A stretch of DNA of 64,000 bases, taken from contig NZ_OY776222.1 in NCBI RefSeq assembly GCF_963675395.1, positions 682,001 to 746,000 on the forward strand. The letters run 5' to 3'. Below, one piece after another: positions 25,945 to 35,296 of the stretch. The DNA is from an uncultured Vibrio sp. (GTDB taxonomy: Bacteria > Pseudomonadota > Gammaproteobacteria > Enterobacterales > Vibrionaceae). Position numbers and translations under genes: made by a program. Positions within the stretch are counted from its first letter, which is position 1. The number at the start of each line of letters is the position of its first letter. The notes under the pieces are model-generated. The model worked only from the letters and a program-made list of their open reading frames with translations, was not told the origin of the DNA and did not search any database.

Positions 25945-26904
25945 ATGGATAGATTTGGAAAGGACTGTTGCGCTGTGGACACAAATAAGCTCATCGCTTT
26001 GTTGCCAGAGATGGCTGTTTTTGTTGTCGTTATTGAAGAAGGGAGTTTTTCTAAAGCGGCACAAAAACTTGGTGTCGCTCCTTCCTCTGTGAGTCGTTCC
26101 ATCTCTAAGTTGGAGAATGCTTTATGCCAAAAACTCCTTGAACGTACCACCCGGAATATGAGGCTAAGTATTGCGGGAGAAGAAGTTCACGGTTTATGTG
26201 TGGATATGCTGAAATCGGCCCGATTGGCGACCGATGCCGCCTTCTCTTCTCAAAGTGAGGTCGCTGGGGAAATTAGGATTGCAGCACCTAGGGCCTTGTC
26301 CAGCCAAGTACTTTCGCCATTGATCTTGGACTTCTTACAAGAGTATCCAAACGTCTCGGTACATTTGGTCGTTGAGGATCACTTTATTGATCCTATCGGA
26401 CATGAAGTTGATATGGTGATACACATCACCGACAAACCAGTAGAAGGCTTAGTCGCCAAGGAGCTGGGGACTAACCGATTACGCATCTGTGCGACCAAGG
26501 ACTATCTGGAAAAATTTGGCTACCCGAATGATCCAGAAGAGCTGACAGAACACCAATGTATACGCTTAGGAGAAAGCGCAATCGACAGGAAATGGGTATT
26601 TGGACAGCGAGGTGCAACTCGTGCCATTAATATCGACGGACGACTCGCCGTCAATCATACCGAAATCCGTAAAGATGCCGTTTTAAGAGGAATGGGAATT
26701 TCGCTGTTCCCTGAGTTTTCGATTGTTGAGTTGATCAAATCAGGGGCAGTTGTAGCGTTGTTCCCAGAGTGGGAGGTAAAGGGAAGTTATCAGGGAAAGA
26801 TAGTCGCTCAGTATCCTCAATCCAGATTCATTCCTCGTCAGTTAAAAATGCTGGTGGAGTACCTTCACAGTAGGTTGAGTGAAACAGCAGAGAGTTCTGA
26901 CTAA
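25945..26904 (+). CDS. LysR-family transcriptional regulator
   Basis: 319 residues from the ATG at 25945; a GTG at 25975 with AAAGGA in front is an equally good start, and a TTG at 25897 gives a longer form. The helix-turn-helix is at the N-terminus (GSFSKAAQKLGVAPSSVSRSISKLE), followed by TRNMRLSIAGEEV and a substrate-binding domain (GEIRIAAPRALSSQVLSPLI, RKDAVLRGMGISLFPEFSI). This is the CrgA/DmlR-like LysR subgroup. Divergent to the DMT transporter and probably its regulator. The inducer is unknown. Confidence 0.88.
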   Translation: MDRFGKDCCAVDTNKLIALLPEMAVFVVVIEEGSFSKAAQKLGVAPSSVSRSISKLENALCQKLLERTTRNMRLSIAGEEVHGLCVDMLKSARLATDAAFSSQSEVAGEIRIAAPRALSSQVLSPLILDFLQEYPNVSVHLVVEDHFIDPIGHEVDMVIHITDKPVEGLVAKELGTNRLRICATKDYLEKFGYPNDPEELTEHQCIRLGESAIDRKWVFGQRGATRAINIDGRLAVNHTEIRKDAVLRGMGISLFPEFSIVELIKSGAVVALFPEWEVKGSYQGKIVAQYPQSRFIPRQLKMLVEYLHSRLSETAESSD

Positions 26905-27009
26905 TTTTTATTGCTCGATCGTGGGCAACGACAAATGCATTGTGACTAGACATAAGTGCCAGTTGTTGAAGATCGACCCGCTACCAATCGGTAACGGGCG
27001 AGGCTAATT

Positions 27010-28245
27010 TTAGGCAGCGTCCGAGAGAGTTGTCGCCGTTTTTTCAGCAACCTTGTCGCAAATGTAGTTGCCGATTGGAATCGCTGAAGTTGCGGCTGGC
27101 GAAGGCGCATTACAGACATGCAATGAGCGCGGGCTTTCAGCAAATAGGAAGTCATGTACTAGTGATCCATCTTTGAGAACGGCCTGAGCCCGAATACCAG
27201 CGGGGTAAGGCTGGAGATCGCTGACTTCTAGCATCGGACAATATTTCTGTACCATTTTCAGGTAACCTGGTTTCCACCAAGAATTCCATGTTTCTGCTAA
27301 ACCCGTTTTTAAGTGCTTCATACTCACTTTCCAGAAACCGGCGAAAGTCACCATATCTCGGATATCACGCAGGGATACATTGAACTTTCCATATCCTTCT
27401 CGTTTCCATCCTTGCACGGCATTAGGGCCAACAGTCACGCTGCCATCAATCATACGCGTCAGATGCACACCAAGGAAAGGTAAGTCTGGATCTGGAATTG
27501 GATAGATAAGGTGATTGACGATCTGATTGTACTTGGCTGGTAAGCGATAGTACTCTCCGCGATAAGGGACGATTTGAAAATCCGTGTCTATATTGAGCAT
27601 TCGCGTTATGCGATCGGCCATTAGTCCAGCGCAACTGATTAGGAGTCGGGTGTGGTAGATATGGGAAGTCTTTTCATTGCGACAGTGCAGAGTAATGCGG
27701 TCTACTGTCTCTTCAATATTCTGAACTTCCGTCCCCAGTTTCAGCTCACCTCCACAGGCTTTAAACTCTTCTGCCATCTTTTTAGTCACCAGGCGATAGT
27801 TAACGATGGCGGTTGATTTGACGTAAATCGCGCCGTTGCCGGTAATATTAGGCTCTCGCTTTCGGAGCTCAGCTTCATCGAGTAACTCTGCTTCAATTCC
27901 ATTTTGGGCGCAGCGGTCATACAGTGCTTGCATTCGCTGATATTCTGTCTGGTTGGTTGAAACCAACAATTTGCCGCATTGCTCGTAAGGAATATCATGC
28001 TTTTCACAAAAACTGATCGTTTTTTCAACCCCTTCTCGACAGAATTGGGCTTTCAGGCTGCCTGGTTGGTAGTAAACACCTGCATGAATCACACCACTGT
28101 TATGTCCGGTTTGATGCATGGATACTTCTGATTCTTTCTCCAACACCAAAACGCGTGCGGTAGGAAATCGCTGTTTCAGCTGCCATGCTGTTGATATACC
28201 GACAATCCCGCCTCCCAGAATTACATAGTCATACGGCTTTTCCAT
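27010..28245 (-). CDS. lhgO: L-2-hydroxyglutarate oxidase/dehydrogenase
   Basis: 411 residues from the ATG at 28245, set by GGAG 6 bases upstream; a longer frame adds 13 residues without homology. FAD-binding DYVILGGGIVGISTAW opens the chain, then HQTGHNSGVIHAGVYY, typical of LhgO, and the C-terminal PAATSAIPIG. The enzyme oxidises L-2-hydroxyglutarate to 2-oxoglutarate, passing electrons to the quinone pool at the inner membrane. It follows the glutarate dioxygenase gene after 96 bases in the same direction, so the two form the two-step glutarate route glaH-lhgO. A GC-rich imperfect stem (26977-26998) follows the stop without a T-run. Confidence 0.92.
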   Translation of the reverse strand: MEKPYDYVILGGGIVGISTAWQLKQRFPTARVLVLEKESEVSMHQTGHNSGVIHAGVYYQPGSLKAQFCREGVEKTISFCEKHDIPYEQCGKLLVSTNQTEYQRMQALYDRCAQNGIEAELLDEAELRKREPNITGNGAIYVKSTAIVNYRLVTKKMAEEFKACGGELKLGTEVQNIEETVDRITLHCRNEKTSHIYHTRLLISCAGLMADRITRMLNIDTDFQIVPYRGEYYRLPAKYNQIVNHLIYPIPDPDLPFLGVHLTRMIDGSVTVGPNAVQGWKREGYGKFNVSLRDIRDMVTFAGFWKVSMKHLKTGLAETWNSWWKPGYLKMVQKYCPMLEVSDLQPYPAGIRAQAVLKDGSLVHDFLFAESPRSLHVCNAPSPAATSAIPIGNYICDKVAEKTATTLSDAA

Positions 28246-28341
28246 TAAAATCTCCAAAATAGTAGTGCCCGTGTTATTGCACACGGGCTAATTATTGTTA
28301 TGTAGTTTGGTCGTACCTGACCCATCCCTGGCCAGTCGCAT

Positions 28342-29298
28342 TTAGCGTGAAAATGAACCTCTCTGGCGGAGTAATTCACGACTTAGATCTGGATGCGGCA
28401 CAAATTTATCTCGTCCGTGTAGCCAACGGTGGTTGTGGACGACCAGCATTGAGCCGACGTTGACACGAACATTGAAACAGTTCGGATCATTTTCAAGAGA
28501 TTCACCAATTTCATACAGATACAAACCTTCACGTCGATTTTTTGGTTTAGCAAATTGGTCAATGAACAGGAAGTGTGGTTTACCTTCAGCATCTTCTTCA
28601 AAAAAGACAGGATGCTCGATGTCATAACCGGTATTTTTGCTTGGTGGCGCGCCCCAAGTGATATTCTGCTTCGCCATTGGATGATTATAGAATTTGTCTA
28701 AGTCTTGCCAGTCATCGAGATGCAGTAATAGCGAATCTCCGCCTTGCATATTGCTCTCTTCCATTTTCATCATTAGTACGAAATCTGTACGCTCGTTGAC
28801 GTAAGTACCATCGTTATGCATTTCCATACGACGGTGAGCCTGACGCAGGTAGCTGTCACTATCATCAACATTACGTACAGTAAAACGAGCATAATATTTA
28901 CCGTACATGGCATCAAAGTTTGGCAGACCAATCATGTGTGAAATAGCCGTGGAGAGTTTGACGAAGTAACGACGCTGTATCTCTGTCTCTTCATACTCTG
29001 CTTTTACTTCTTCACAGGCTTCGAGAAGAAATGCGCCTTGATTGCGATCATCCATAATTTGTACAAGCAGCTCACCGAGTTGATAGTCGGATGCTTTATC
29101 GAGTGCTTCTGCGACGGCAAAGCGAAGAAATGGCTTGTACTCAATGGCTTGAAGGTCCCATTCACAAGTCAGATCATTAAACTTTTCCAATAAGTCTTTT
29201 CCAAGAGTAACGACCTGCAAGCGCTCATTAGCTGGATGTGGGGTTACGGTAATGCCTTGCAACTCCGAATTTACGCTGTCTTTGATGCTTAGTGTCAT
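28342..29298 (-). CDS. glaH: Glutarate 2-hydroxylase (CsiD/GlaH, Fe(II)/2-oxoglutarate dioxygenase)
   Basis: 318 residues, about the length of E. coli GlaH (325). The facial triad is H161 and D163 (MHNDGTYV) and H294 (RWLHGR). The enzyme hydroxylates glutarate to L-2-hydroxyglutarate, consuming O2 and 2-oxoglutarate, which the next gene (lhgO) regenerates. In E. coli it serves lysine/cadaverine-derived glutarate with gabDTP; those genes are absent here. Instead a TAXI TRAP transporter is divergently transcribed, suggesting uptake of external glutarate. Start with AAAAGGAATC upstream. Confidence 0.92.
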   Translation of the reverse strand: MTLSIKDSVNSELQGITVTPHPANERLQVVTLGKDLLEKFNDLTCEWDLQAIEYKPFLRFAVAEALDKASDYQLGELLVQIMDDRNQGAFLLEACEEVKAEYEETEIQRRYFVKLSTAISHMIGLPNFDAMYGKYYARFTVRNVDDSDSYLRQAHRRMEMHNDGTYVNERTDFVLMMKMEESNMQGGDSLLLHLDDWQDLDKFYNHPMAKQNITWGAPPSKNTGYDIEHPVFFEEDAEGKPHFLFIDQFAKPKNRREGLYLYEIGESLENDPNCFNVRVNVGSMLVVHNHRWLHGRDKFVPHPDLSRELLRQRGSFSR

Positions 29299-29728
29299 AG
29301 TGATTCCTTTTATTTCAGCAAAAGATGTCCCTGTTCAGCTTTTGATTTTTAGTGGTAGCGTTGCTTGCCTACCACTTGGTGTTGAGCCGCTAAGTTGGGA
29401 TCACCCTGTTTATCCGTGGGTATTTTCTGTTGTAAAAAGGTTAACAGTGTTGGTTGTATAACTTCAATATATCGTAAATATACTTTCAATCTATAAAAGT
29501 GATTATTTGAGTGGGAAGGTCGGTGAAAATACGGATTGTGTTCATTTTTATTAATAAAAGAGATTGTTTTCATCACTTCCCTATATGGAAAATGCCATTT
29601 TTCATCTTTTTTGCAGCAACTTTTATTTATTAATATCTCAAAAGCTAGGATTCAGGTTTGTCAGTGTTGTTAATGGTGTGTAAAAGCCGACGTGGAGTGT
29701 TTATAAAAATCAATAACGTGAGGACATT
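29299..29728. promoter_or_regulatory. Divergent control region glaH / TAXI TRAP
   Basis: 430 bases without a credible gene, AT-rich in the middle (29460-29640). It must hold the promoters of both divergent units. I found no clear CRP site or long palindrome. The nearest regulator is the LysR gene at 32651-33538; a T-N11-A type site is expected but cannot be singled out by eye. Confidence 0.35.
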
Positions 29729-30670
29729 ATGAAAAAAACAATTAAAACGCTGCTGTTAGCTTCTATTCTTGGTTTAGCTAGTGGAGCTCAGGCTGAAAAC
29801 TATACGATCGGTACAGGCAGCCAAAGTGGAACTTATTATCCGTATGGTGGTGTTCTGGCAAAAATCTGGAGTGATAACTTGCCAGATTTTAATATGAGGG
29901 TTGAAGTGACCGCAGCCTCTGTGGAGAACACCATCAAAGTGGTTCAGGACAAACAGCTAGTGGGACTTGCCATGGGCGACGTGGTGATTCAGGCGCAAGA
30001 GGGCAGCAAGCCGTTTTCTCGCTCGCTTGATGTTGCAGTACTGTCAGCGCTTTATCCAAATGTTGTCCAGTTTGTGGTTCGTGCGGACTCGGATATTTAT
30101 TCACTGAAGGATTTAAAAGGCAAAACAGTATCTTTGGGTGCGCCGGGTTCGGGTACCCGAGTGAGCGCGAGAAGCATTCTTTCTGTACTGGACCTTGATG
30201 AAGACAGTATGAATGTTCAATCACTAAACTTTTCCGCAACTTCGGAGGCACTCGCGAATGGCCAGATTGATGCTGGTGTTTTTGTGGGAGGTACTGGACT
30301 GGGTGCGATCACTGAATTGGCTCTGACCCGAGATATCCGCGTACTTAATTTCTCCGCCGAAGACATGGAGTCTATCATGGGCGCGCTGCCAGCGTATCAG
30401 TCAGTGCAGGTAGAGCAGGGTGTGTATAACGGTGTAGAAAGCTTTACCGCGCCAGCTGTTTGGAATGTGTTGGTCGTCAACAAGCGACTTGACCAAGAGC
30501 TGGCTTATAATATGACCCGCTTAATTTTTGAAAACGCGTCCGCATTAAGAAATTCACTCAGTGTTGCAAAATTCACGACCGTTGAGAATATGAATCAACT
30601 TAGCGCAGTGCCCTTGCATCCAGGTGCCCAAAAGTATCTTCAAGAGCAGCAGACTAAACAAGCGCAGTAG
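29729..30670 (+). CDS. TAXI-family TRAP transporter solute-binding protein
   Basis: 313 residues. The signal peptide MKKTIKTLLLASILGLASG ends at AQA, and the mature protein starts ENYTIGTGSQSGTYYPYGG, the hallmark of TAXI binding proteins (TRAP-associated extracytoplasmic immunogenic). GKTVSLGAPGSGTRVSA is the second conserved segment. Substrates known for the TAXI class include C5 dicarboxylates such as glutarate-like or 2-oxoglutarate compounds in a few cases, but most are unknown. It precedes its permease by 13 bases and is divergent to glaH-lhgO, which points to glutarate or 2-hydroxyglutarate as ligand (inference). Confidence 0.88.
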   Translation: MKKTIKTLLLASILGLASGAQAENYTIGTGSQSGTYYPYGGVLAKIWSDNLPDFNMRVEVTAASVENTIKVVQDKQLVGLAMGDVVIQAQEGSKPFSRSLDVAVLSALYPNVVQFVVRADSDIYSLKDLKGKTVSLGAPGSGTRVSARSILSVLDLDEDSMNVQSLNFSATSEALANGQIDAGVFVGGTGLGAITELALTRDIRVLNFSAEDMESIMGALPAYQSVQVEQGVYNGVESFTAPAVWNVLVVNKRLDQELAYNMTRLIFENASALRNSLSVAKFTTVENMNQLSAVPLHPGAQKYLQEQQTKQAQ

Positions 30671-30683
30671 GGCAGGTTAGAGA

Positions 30684-32588
30684 ATGAAAGACAATAGAAA
30701 CTGGAACCTTTTGGTTACCGAGCGTCTGATTGCCGTTGCTGCCGTTTTTGCTGTGTTGTTATCTGCTTTTCAGATCTGGCAAGGCATTACAGCGTCGTTA
30801 GCTGCACCCACTTTTCGCCCTATTCACATTAGCTGGGTGCTGGTCTTGGTATTTTTGGTTAAGCCGACATTCTCTCTAAACAGAACAACGTTTGTCTATC
30901 TACTTGGGAGAATGATCGACCTGAGCTGTATGGTACTCACCATCTGGGCAACCTGGCGCATTAGCGTGTTTGACTATGATGACATGAGCTTTCTAATGGA
31001 CGGCCTTCAGTTGACGGATACATTTGCAGGCGTTGTCGTCATCGCGATGTTGCTTGAGGCGACGCGACGTACCGTAGGTGCTGTGATGTCTTGGTTGGCG
31101 ATTGTATTTATTCTCTATGCAATGTTCGGATCACTGTTGCCAGATGCCATAGCGAGTAAGAGCTTTTCTGTAGAAGAGATGATTCGTTTTCATATTTTTT
31201 CTACAAACGGAGTGTACGGAGCACCGTTGGGGATTGCTGCCGGAGTGGTGTTTACCTTCGTGCTATTTGGTGCCTTTCTTCAGGTCACCGGAGCTGGCCA
31301 GTTTTTTATTGATTGTGCGTTTGCTCTGGCCGGGAAATATCGAGGTGGCCCGGCAAAAGCCAGCGTGATCGCCTCTGCAGCACTGGGATCGATTTCTGGC
31401 TCTGCTATTGCGAATACCGTCACGACAGGCTCATTGACTATTCCGATGATGAAAAAGCTAGGTTATCGACCAGAACAGGCAGCCGGCATTGAAGCTGCAG
31501 CCTCAACGGGTGGGCAGATCATGCCGCCAGTGATGGGGGCCGGCGCCTTCGTGATGGCACAGTTTACTGGTATCGCGTATTCAGAGATTCTTCTAGTTTC
31601 GATTGTTCCTGCCATTCTCTACTTTGTTTCAACGTTGCTTTATATCCATTTGATGGCCTGTAAGCTCGGTTTAAAAGGTATGGCGCAATTAGAAAGCATC
31701 AAAATCGTTCTGGTTCGAGGCTGGCATTTCTTAGCGCCATTAGTTTTCATTACGGTGCTATTGATGTTGAGTTACTCGCCTGTGCTGGTCGGAATTGCAG
31801 GCTGCGGTGCTATCCTTGCTGCTGCTATGGTGCGTAAATCGACGCGAGTATCATTGAAGCTGATCTTACAGGGAATGAAGGAAGGGGCACTGATGGCTCT
31901 GCCTATCTCGGTAGCGTGTGCATGTGCTGGTATTATTGTTGGCGTTATTGGACAAACTGGGATTGGCTTGCAGTTCACTCAATTCCTGCTCGCAATGTCG
32001 GGTGGCCAATTATGGTCGGTTTTGGGGCTGGTGGCGTTGGCTGCTTTGGTTCTGGGAATGGGACTACCGGTAACCGCAGCGTATATCGTGTTGTCGGTGA
32101 TGGCTGTACCAGCATTGACCGATTTGGGCGTTAGTCTGCTTGCCGCCCACATGATCGTTTTTTGGTTGTCGCAGACTTCTAATATCACTCCGCCGATCGC
32201 TCTGGCCGCTTTTGCCGGAGCAGGAATTGCGAATGCATCACCAATGAAATCAGCGATTCAGGCGATGAAGTTGGCGCAAGGGTTCTTCCTAATTCCGATT
32301 ATGATGGCGCACGGCAACCTTATCTGGTTTAAGGAGTTTTCTCTGTTACCATTTGCTTTGTCGGTGATCTACACATTCGCACTTATCGTTGCTTTTGCTG
32401 GCAGTATTGAGGGCAGATTGTTTAACCCTCTATCTATGGTGGCAAGAGGAATACTGTTCATCAGTGCGTTGGTACTGGCATTTGGCGATAGTGATGTGAT
32501 CAACATAGCGGCTTCGGTCGGTATTCTTTTGGTCACAGTGCTGAATCAACTGAAAGTCCGCTTCCCAGTAAAGGCCACGACGGATTAG
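30684..32588 (+). CDS. TRAP transporter fused 4TM/12TM permease (DctQ-DctM)
   Basis: 634 residues. The first ~170 residues contain the short-subunit helices (LLVTERLIAVAAVFAVLLSAF, ISWVLVLVFLVKPTF). The rest is the DctM-like elevator domain with ASAALGSISGSAIANTVTTG, SLTIPMMKKLGY, AAASTGGQIMPPVMGAGAF and, in the second half, MGLPVTAAYIVLSVMAVPAL and SNITPPIALAAFAGAGIA. Fused permeases are the norm for TAXI systems. It uses the ion gradient to import the ligand delivered by the preceding binding protein. A strong terminator follows. Confidence 0.9.
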   Translation: MKDNRNWNLLVTERLIAVAAVFAVLLSAFQIWQGITASLAAPTFRPIHISWVLVLVFLVKPTFSLNRTTFVYLLGRMIDLSCMVLTIWATWRISVFDYDDMSFLMDGLQLTDTFAGVVVIAMLLEATRRTVGAVMSWLAIVFILYAMFGSLLPDAIASKSFSVEEMIRFHIFSTNGVYGAPLGIAAGVVFTFVLFGAFLQVTGAGQFFIDCAFALAGKYRGGPAKASVIASAALGSISGSAIANTVTTGSLTIPMMKKLGYRPEQAAGIEAAASTGGQIMPPVMGAGAFVMAQFTGIAYSEILLVSIVPAILYFVSTLLYIHLMACKLGLKGMAQLESIKIVLVRGWHFLAPLVFITVLLMLSYSPVLVGIAGCGAILAAAMVRKSTRVSLKLILQGMKEGALMALPISVACACAGIIVGVIGQTGIGLQFTQFLLAMSGGQLWSVLGLVALAALVLGMGLPVTAAYIVLSVMAVPALTDLGVSLLAAHMIVFWLSQTSNITPPIALAAFAGAGIANASPMKSAIQAMKLAQGFFLIPIMMAHGNLIWFKEFSLLPFALSVIYTFALIVAFAGSIEGRLFNPLSMVARGILFISALVLAFGDSDVINIAASVGILLVTVLNQLKVRFPVKATTD

Positions 32589-32600
32589 TGATCGCTGTAC

Positions 32601-32642
32601 AAAAATGCCCTCAGCCGTGCCGAGACGACTGAGGGCATTTTT
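32601..32642. terminator. Bidirectional intrinsic terminator
   Basis: AAAAATGCCCTCAG pairs with CTGAGGGCATTTTT (14 bp) around a 14-base loop. It separates the TAXI TRAP operon from the convergent LysR gene and serves both. Confidence 0.9.
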
Positions 32643-32650
32643 ATTGTGGT

Positions 32651-33538
32651 CTATTTGTTTTGCTTTGGTCGGTACCACTCTTCCATAAACTTCAGAAAAG
32701 CGCGCGATGCATTAGACAGATAGTGGCTACTTTTCCAGCCAATGCCAAATTCAACTTTAAGCGCGGGATCAAACGGTACGCAAACCAGTGGTTCATTTTC
32801 CTGAACGATCCTTCTTAGGCAGGTACTGACCCCTGCCTCTTCTTTCACTAAGGCTTTGACTAACTCAATCAGGTTGGTTTCAAAGCGTATATCTGGTTTT
32901 AAGTTGTACTTTCTGCAGTAACGGCTGACCGCTTCTCGCAATAAATATCCTTCCCGAAATAGTATAAGTGGCTGATCGCAGAACTGTTCCAGCGTTACAC
33001 TTGATAATTGGGCAAAAGGGTGGCTCTCATTAACGCAGGCGACGATCTCTTCAGGGCACAATGAGACATATCTCAGTTGAGCGACTGGCTTATCTGTACG
33101 GACAAATGCTAAGTCTAAAGCGCCTTCTAGAAGCATTTTTTCCAGTGTCGCAGTGCCGTGTTCCTGAATATGAATACGAATATTGGGGTAGGCTTGGTTA
33201 AAGGCAGACAGTGCTTCAGGGAAAAAATAAGACCCAAGCATGGCAGAAACACCAAAATCGATTTTACCGCGTTCGAGCCCTTTTAGCTCATCCATTTCAA
33301 TCTGAGCGAGTTCGACATTTTCCAAAATCCTCCGTGCATGGAACAAGAATCTCATGCCATCAGAGGTAAGTTGAATCTGTCTGCTGCTTCGATTGATCAG
33401 TTTCAGACCAATTTCTTTCTCTAGTTTCTGCATGCTCACACTGAGTGCCGATTGCGCAATATCCAATTGGTCGGCTGTTTTGGTAAAGTTGCCATTCTTA
33501 GCTAAGGCTACAAAGTACTGAAGACGTTTGATGTCCAC
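32651..33538 (-). CDS. LysR-family transcriptional regulator
   Basis: 295 residues, GTG start at 33538. The N-terminal helix-turn-helix is GNFTKTADQLDIAQSALSVSMQKLEKEIG, followed by RQIQLTSDGMRFL and a ligand domain starting GKIDFGVSAMLGSYFFPEAL. It lies convergent to the TAXI TRAP operon, sharing a terminator with it, and is the closest regulator for the glutarate module. That link is by position only. The family usually senses a pathway intermediate. Confidence 0.85.
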   Translation of the reverse strand: MDIKRLQYFVALAKNGNFTKTADQLDIAQSALSVSMQKLEKEIGLKLINRSSRQIQLTSDGMRFLFHARRILENVELAQIEMDELKGLERGKIDFGVSAMLGSYFFPEALSAFNQAYPNIRIHIQEHGTATLEKMLLEGALDLAFVRTDKPVAQLRYVSLCPEEIVACVNESHPFAQLSSVTLEQFCDQPLILFREGYLLREAVSRYCRKYNLKPDIRFETNLIELVKALVKEEAGVSTCLRRIVQENEPLVCVPFDPALKVEFGIGWKSSHYLSNASRAFLKFMEEWYRPKQNK

Positions 33539-33716
33539 GTGACGTTTCCATGTGGTTTAAGGTGAGAACGAAATAGAGTGTAATATACATTCTGGCGATT
33601 GAAATATAGGCTACAATCACTTTTGGTTATTACGAAGAGAAAAGCGGTTAAGAGAAGATTAAGATCACAGTTCTTAATGCTTCTGTCGTGAATTTTGACA
33701 AAATCCTAGGATCTAT

Positions 33717-34034
33717 TTACTGGCTGTCCCACATTACGTCACATTGCTCATCAATGGCTGATTTGAGCAATTCAACCAGCGGCATCGCTCTATGACCTAT
33801 CGACACTACGGGTTCAGATTGTTCGTCATCATCGTCTGCTTCTTGGGCGGATTTATTCTCTGCTGCTGCTTTGGTTAACGAAGCGGTTAACTTCGCTAGT
33901 GCTTCAGGTAGATCTTGAGCCGAGATTGAGCCAGGAACATTGCCGCTATGACCCATCATTTTTATCATATTGAGACCAATATCGCCGAACATGGTGATAT
34001 TGGCGTGGCTTTTACAGCGAAAGGTAATCAGCAT
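33717..34034 (-). CDS. DUF1840 protein
   Basis: 105 residues, starting MLITFRCKSHANITMFGDIG, the family's typical opening, with an acidic low-complexity stretch in the middle (EADDDDEQSE). The ATG has GGAG 8 bases upstream. DUF1840 proteins are small cytosolic proteins of unknown function common in proteobacteria. It stands alone between a LysR gene and the ligC unit, with gaps of about 180 and 200 bases in which I see no gene. No link to the catabolic genes is evident. Confidence 0.85.
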   Translation of the reverse strand: MLITFRCKSHANITMFGDIGLNMIKMMGHSGNVPGSISAQDLPEALAKLTASLTKAAAENKSAQEADDDDEQSEPVVSIGHRAMPLVELLKSAIDEQCDVMWDSQ

Positions 34035-34232
34035 GGTTTACTCCAGTTTTTCCTAATTATACTCAACAAGTTTAACCGGAGTTTACCTAAATAGTGGAAT
34101 CAAATTTTTTGGTACCGGAAGACGCTCACGCTTTCCTGTCTAATCAAACAAGTTCTTCAGGAGTCTGCTGATAGGTTTTACTCTAAGCTAAGCTGACTTA
34201 AAAAGCTCACCGAAGCAGCAGGCTCAAAAAAT

Positions 34233-35264
34233 TTAGGCTGAGAGAGCGGTACTTTGGTCGAACTCTTCAGTATCTATTTCAACTTGTTGAGCAGCGTTGT
34301 AACGCGTACCCGAGACATTGTCATTGTTGATTAACTGCCCCATTTTTTCTAACAGGTCGCTCGATAAACTTACTAACGTTGCAGACACATTTTCGGTGAG
34401 GTGGTCGATATTGGTTGTCCCCGGAATAACATGGATGTGATCGTGTTGATCCAGAACCCAACGCAAAACAATACTAGCCAGACTAGCTCGGCTTAGCTCA
34501 GTGTCAGCCTGTTGCTCGATCAATTGCGCAAGTTTTGTCACAAGGTGTTGGTTATGGGAAAAATGGTCACTATCGAACCGAGGCATGTTGCGGCGGATAT
34601 CTTTAGGCGAAAAATTCGTCGGAGCATCGATTTTACCCGTCAAGATTCCACGCCCCAATGGACTAAATGCAATAAAGGCAGTCCCCAGTGCTTTACATGC
34701 TTCAAGTACTTTGATTTCCGGGTTACGAGTCCAGAGAGAATACTCGGATTGCACCGCTGCAATCGGGTGGACTTGAGCAGCTTTTGTTATCGTTGCTGCG
34801 GAGACTTCTGACAAGCCGATTTCACGCATTTTGCCTTCTTCAACCAGTCTGCTTAGTTCGCCGACACTTTCTTCGATAGGGACGGTTTTGTCCCAGCGAT
34901 GAAGGTAATAGAGGTCAATTACGTCCGTGTTTAGGCGTTGTAAGCTACTTTCAATATTTTTACGCAGCGCTTCAGGACGGCCATTGATCTCTTTCTTACC
35001 TTCTTGGTTAATGAACATGCCACATTTGCTGGCCAACACATATTCATCTCTTCTATGCCCAACGGCTTTGGCGACGAGTTTTTCATTGGCACCACCACCA
35101 TATAACGTCGCGGTATCAAGATGGTTGTAACCGAGATCGAGGGCATGATTGAGTAAATGAATACTCTGTTTCTCATCCGGCGGTGTTCCGTAAGCATGAG
35201 ATAGGTTCATACATCCCAGACCGACAGGGTTACATTGAAATTGGCCAATTTTCCGTTGTTGCAT
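34233..35264 (-). CDS. Aldo/keto reductase, last gene of the ligC unit
   Basis: 343 residues with AAGGAATC before the ATG. The aldo/keto reductase tetrad is present: Asp in LDTATLYGGGANE with Tyr, Lys in YVLASKCGM, His in DLYYLHRWD. The NADPH-binding end (VIPGTTNIDHLTENV) is typical. These enzymes reduce aldehydes or ketones, or run backwards, with NADP(H). It follows ligC by 32 bases. Aryl-aldehyde or semialdehyde handling fits the neighbourhood, but no step of the known protocatechuate 4,5-cleavage route needs it, so its substrate is open. Confidence 0.85.
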   Translation of the reverse strand: MQQRKIGQFQCNPVGLGCMNLSHAYGTPPDEKQSIHLLNHALDLGYNHLDTATLYGGGANEKLVAKAVGHRRDEYVLASKCGMFINQEGKKEINGRPEALRKNIESSLQRLNTDVIDLYYLHRWDKTVPIEESVGELSRLVEEGKMREIGLSEVSAATITKAAQVHPIAAVQSEYSLWTRNPEIKVLEACKALGTAFIAFSPLGRGILTGKIDAPTNFSPKDIRRNMPRFDSDHFSHNQHLVTKLAQLIEQQADTELSRASLASIVLRWVLDQHDHIHVIPGTTNIDHLTENVSATLVSLSSDLLEKMGQLINNDNVSGTRYNAAQQVEIDTEEFDQSTALSA

Positions 35265-35296
35265 AGTAAGATTCCTTAGCTGTCGCTGTGTTGTCC

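Noticed and set aside
26977..26998. Terminator after lhgO
   Set aside because: The 9-bp stem CCCGCTACC / GGTAACGGG has a mismatch and no T-run on either strand.
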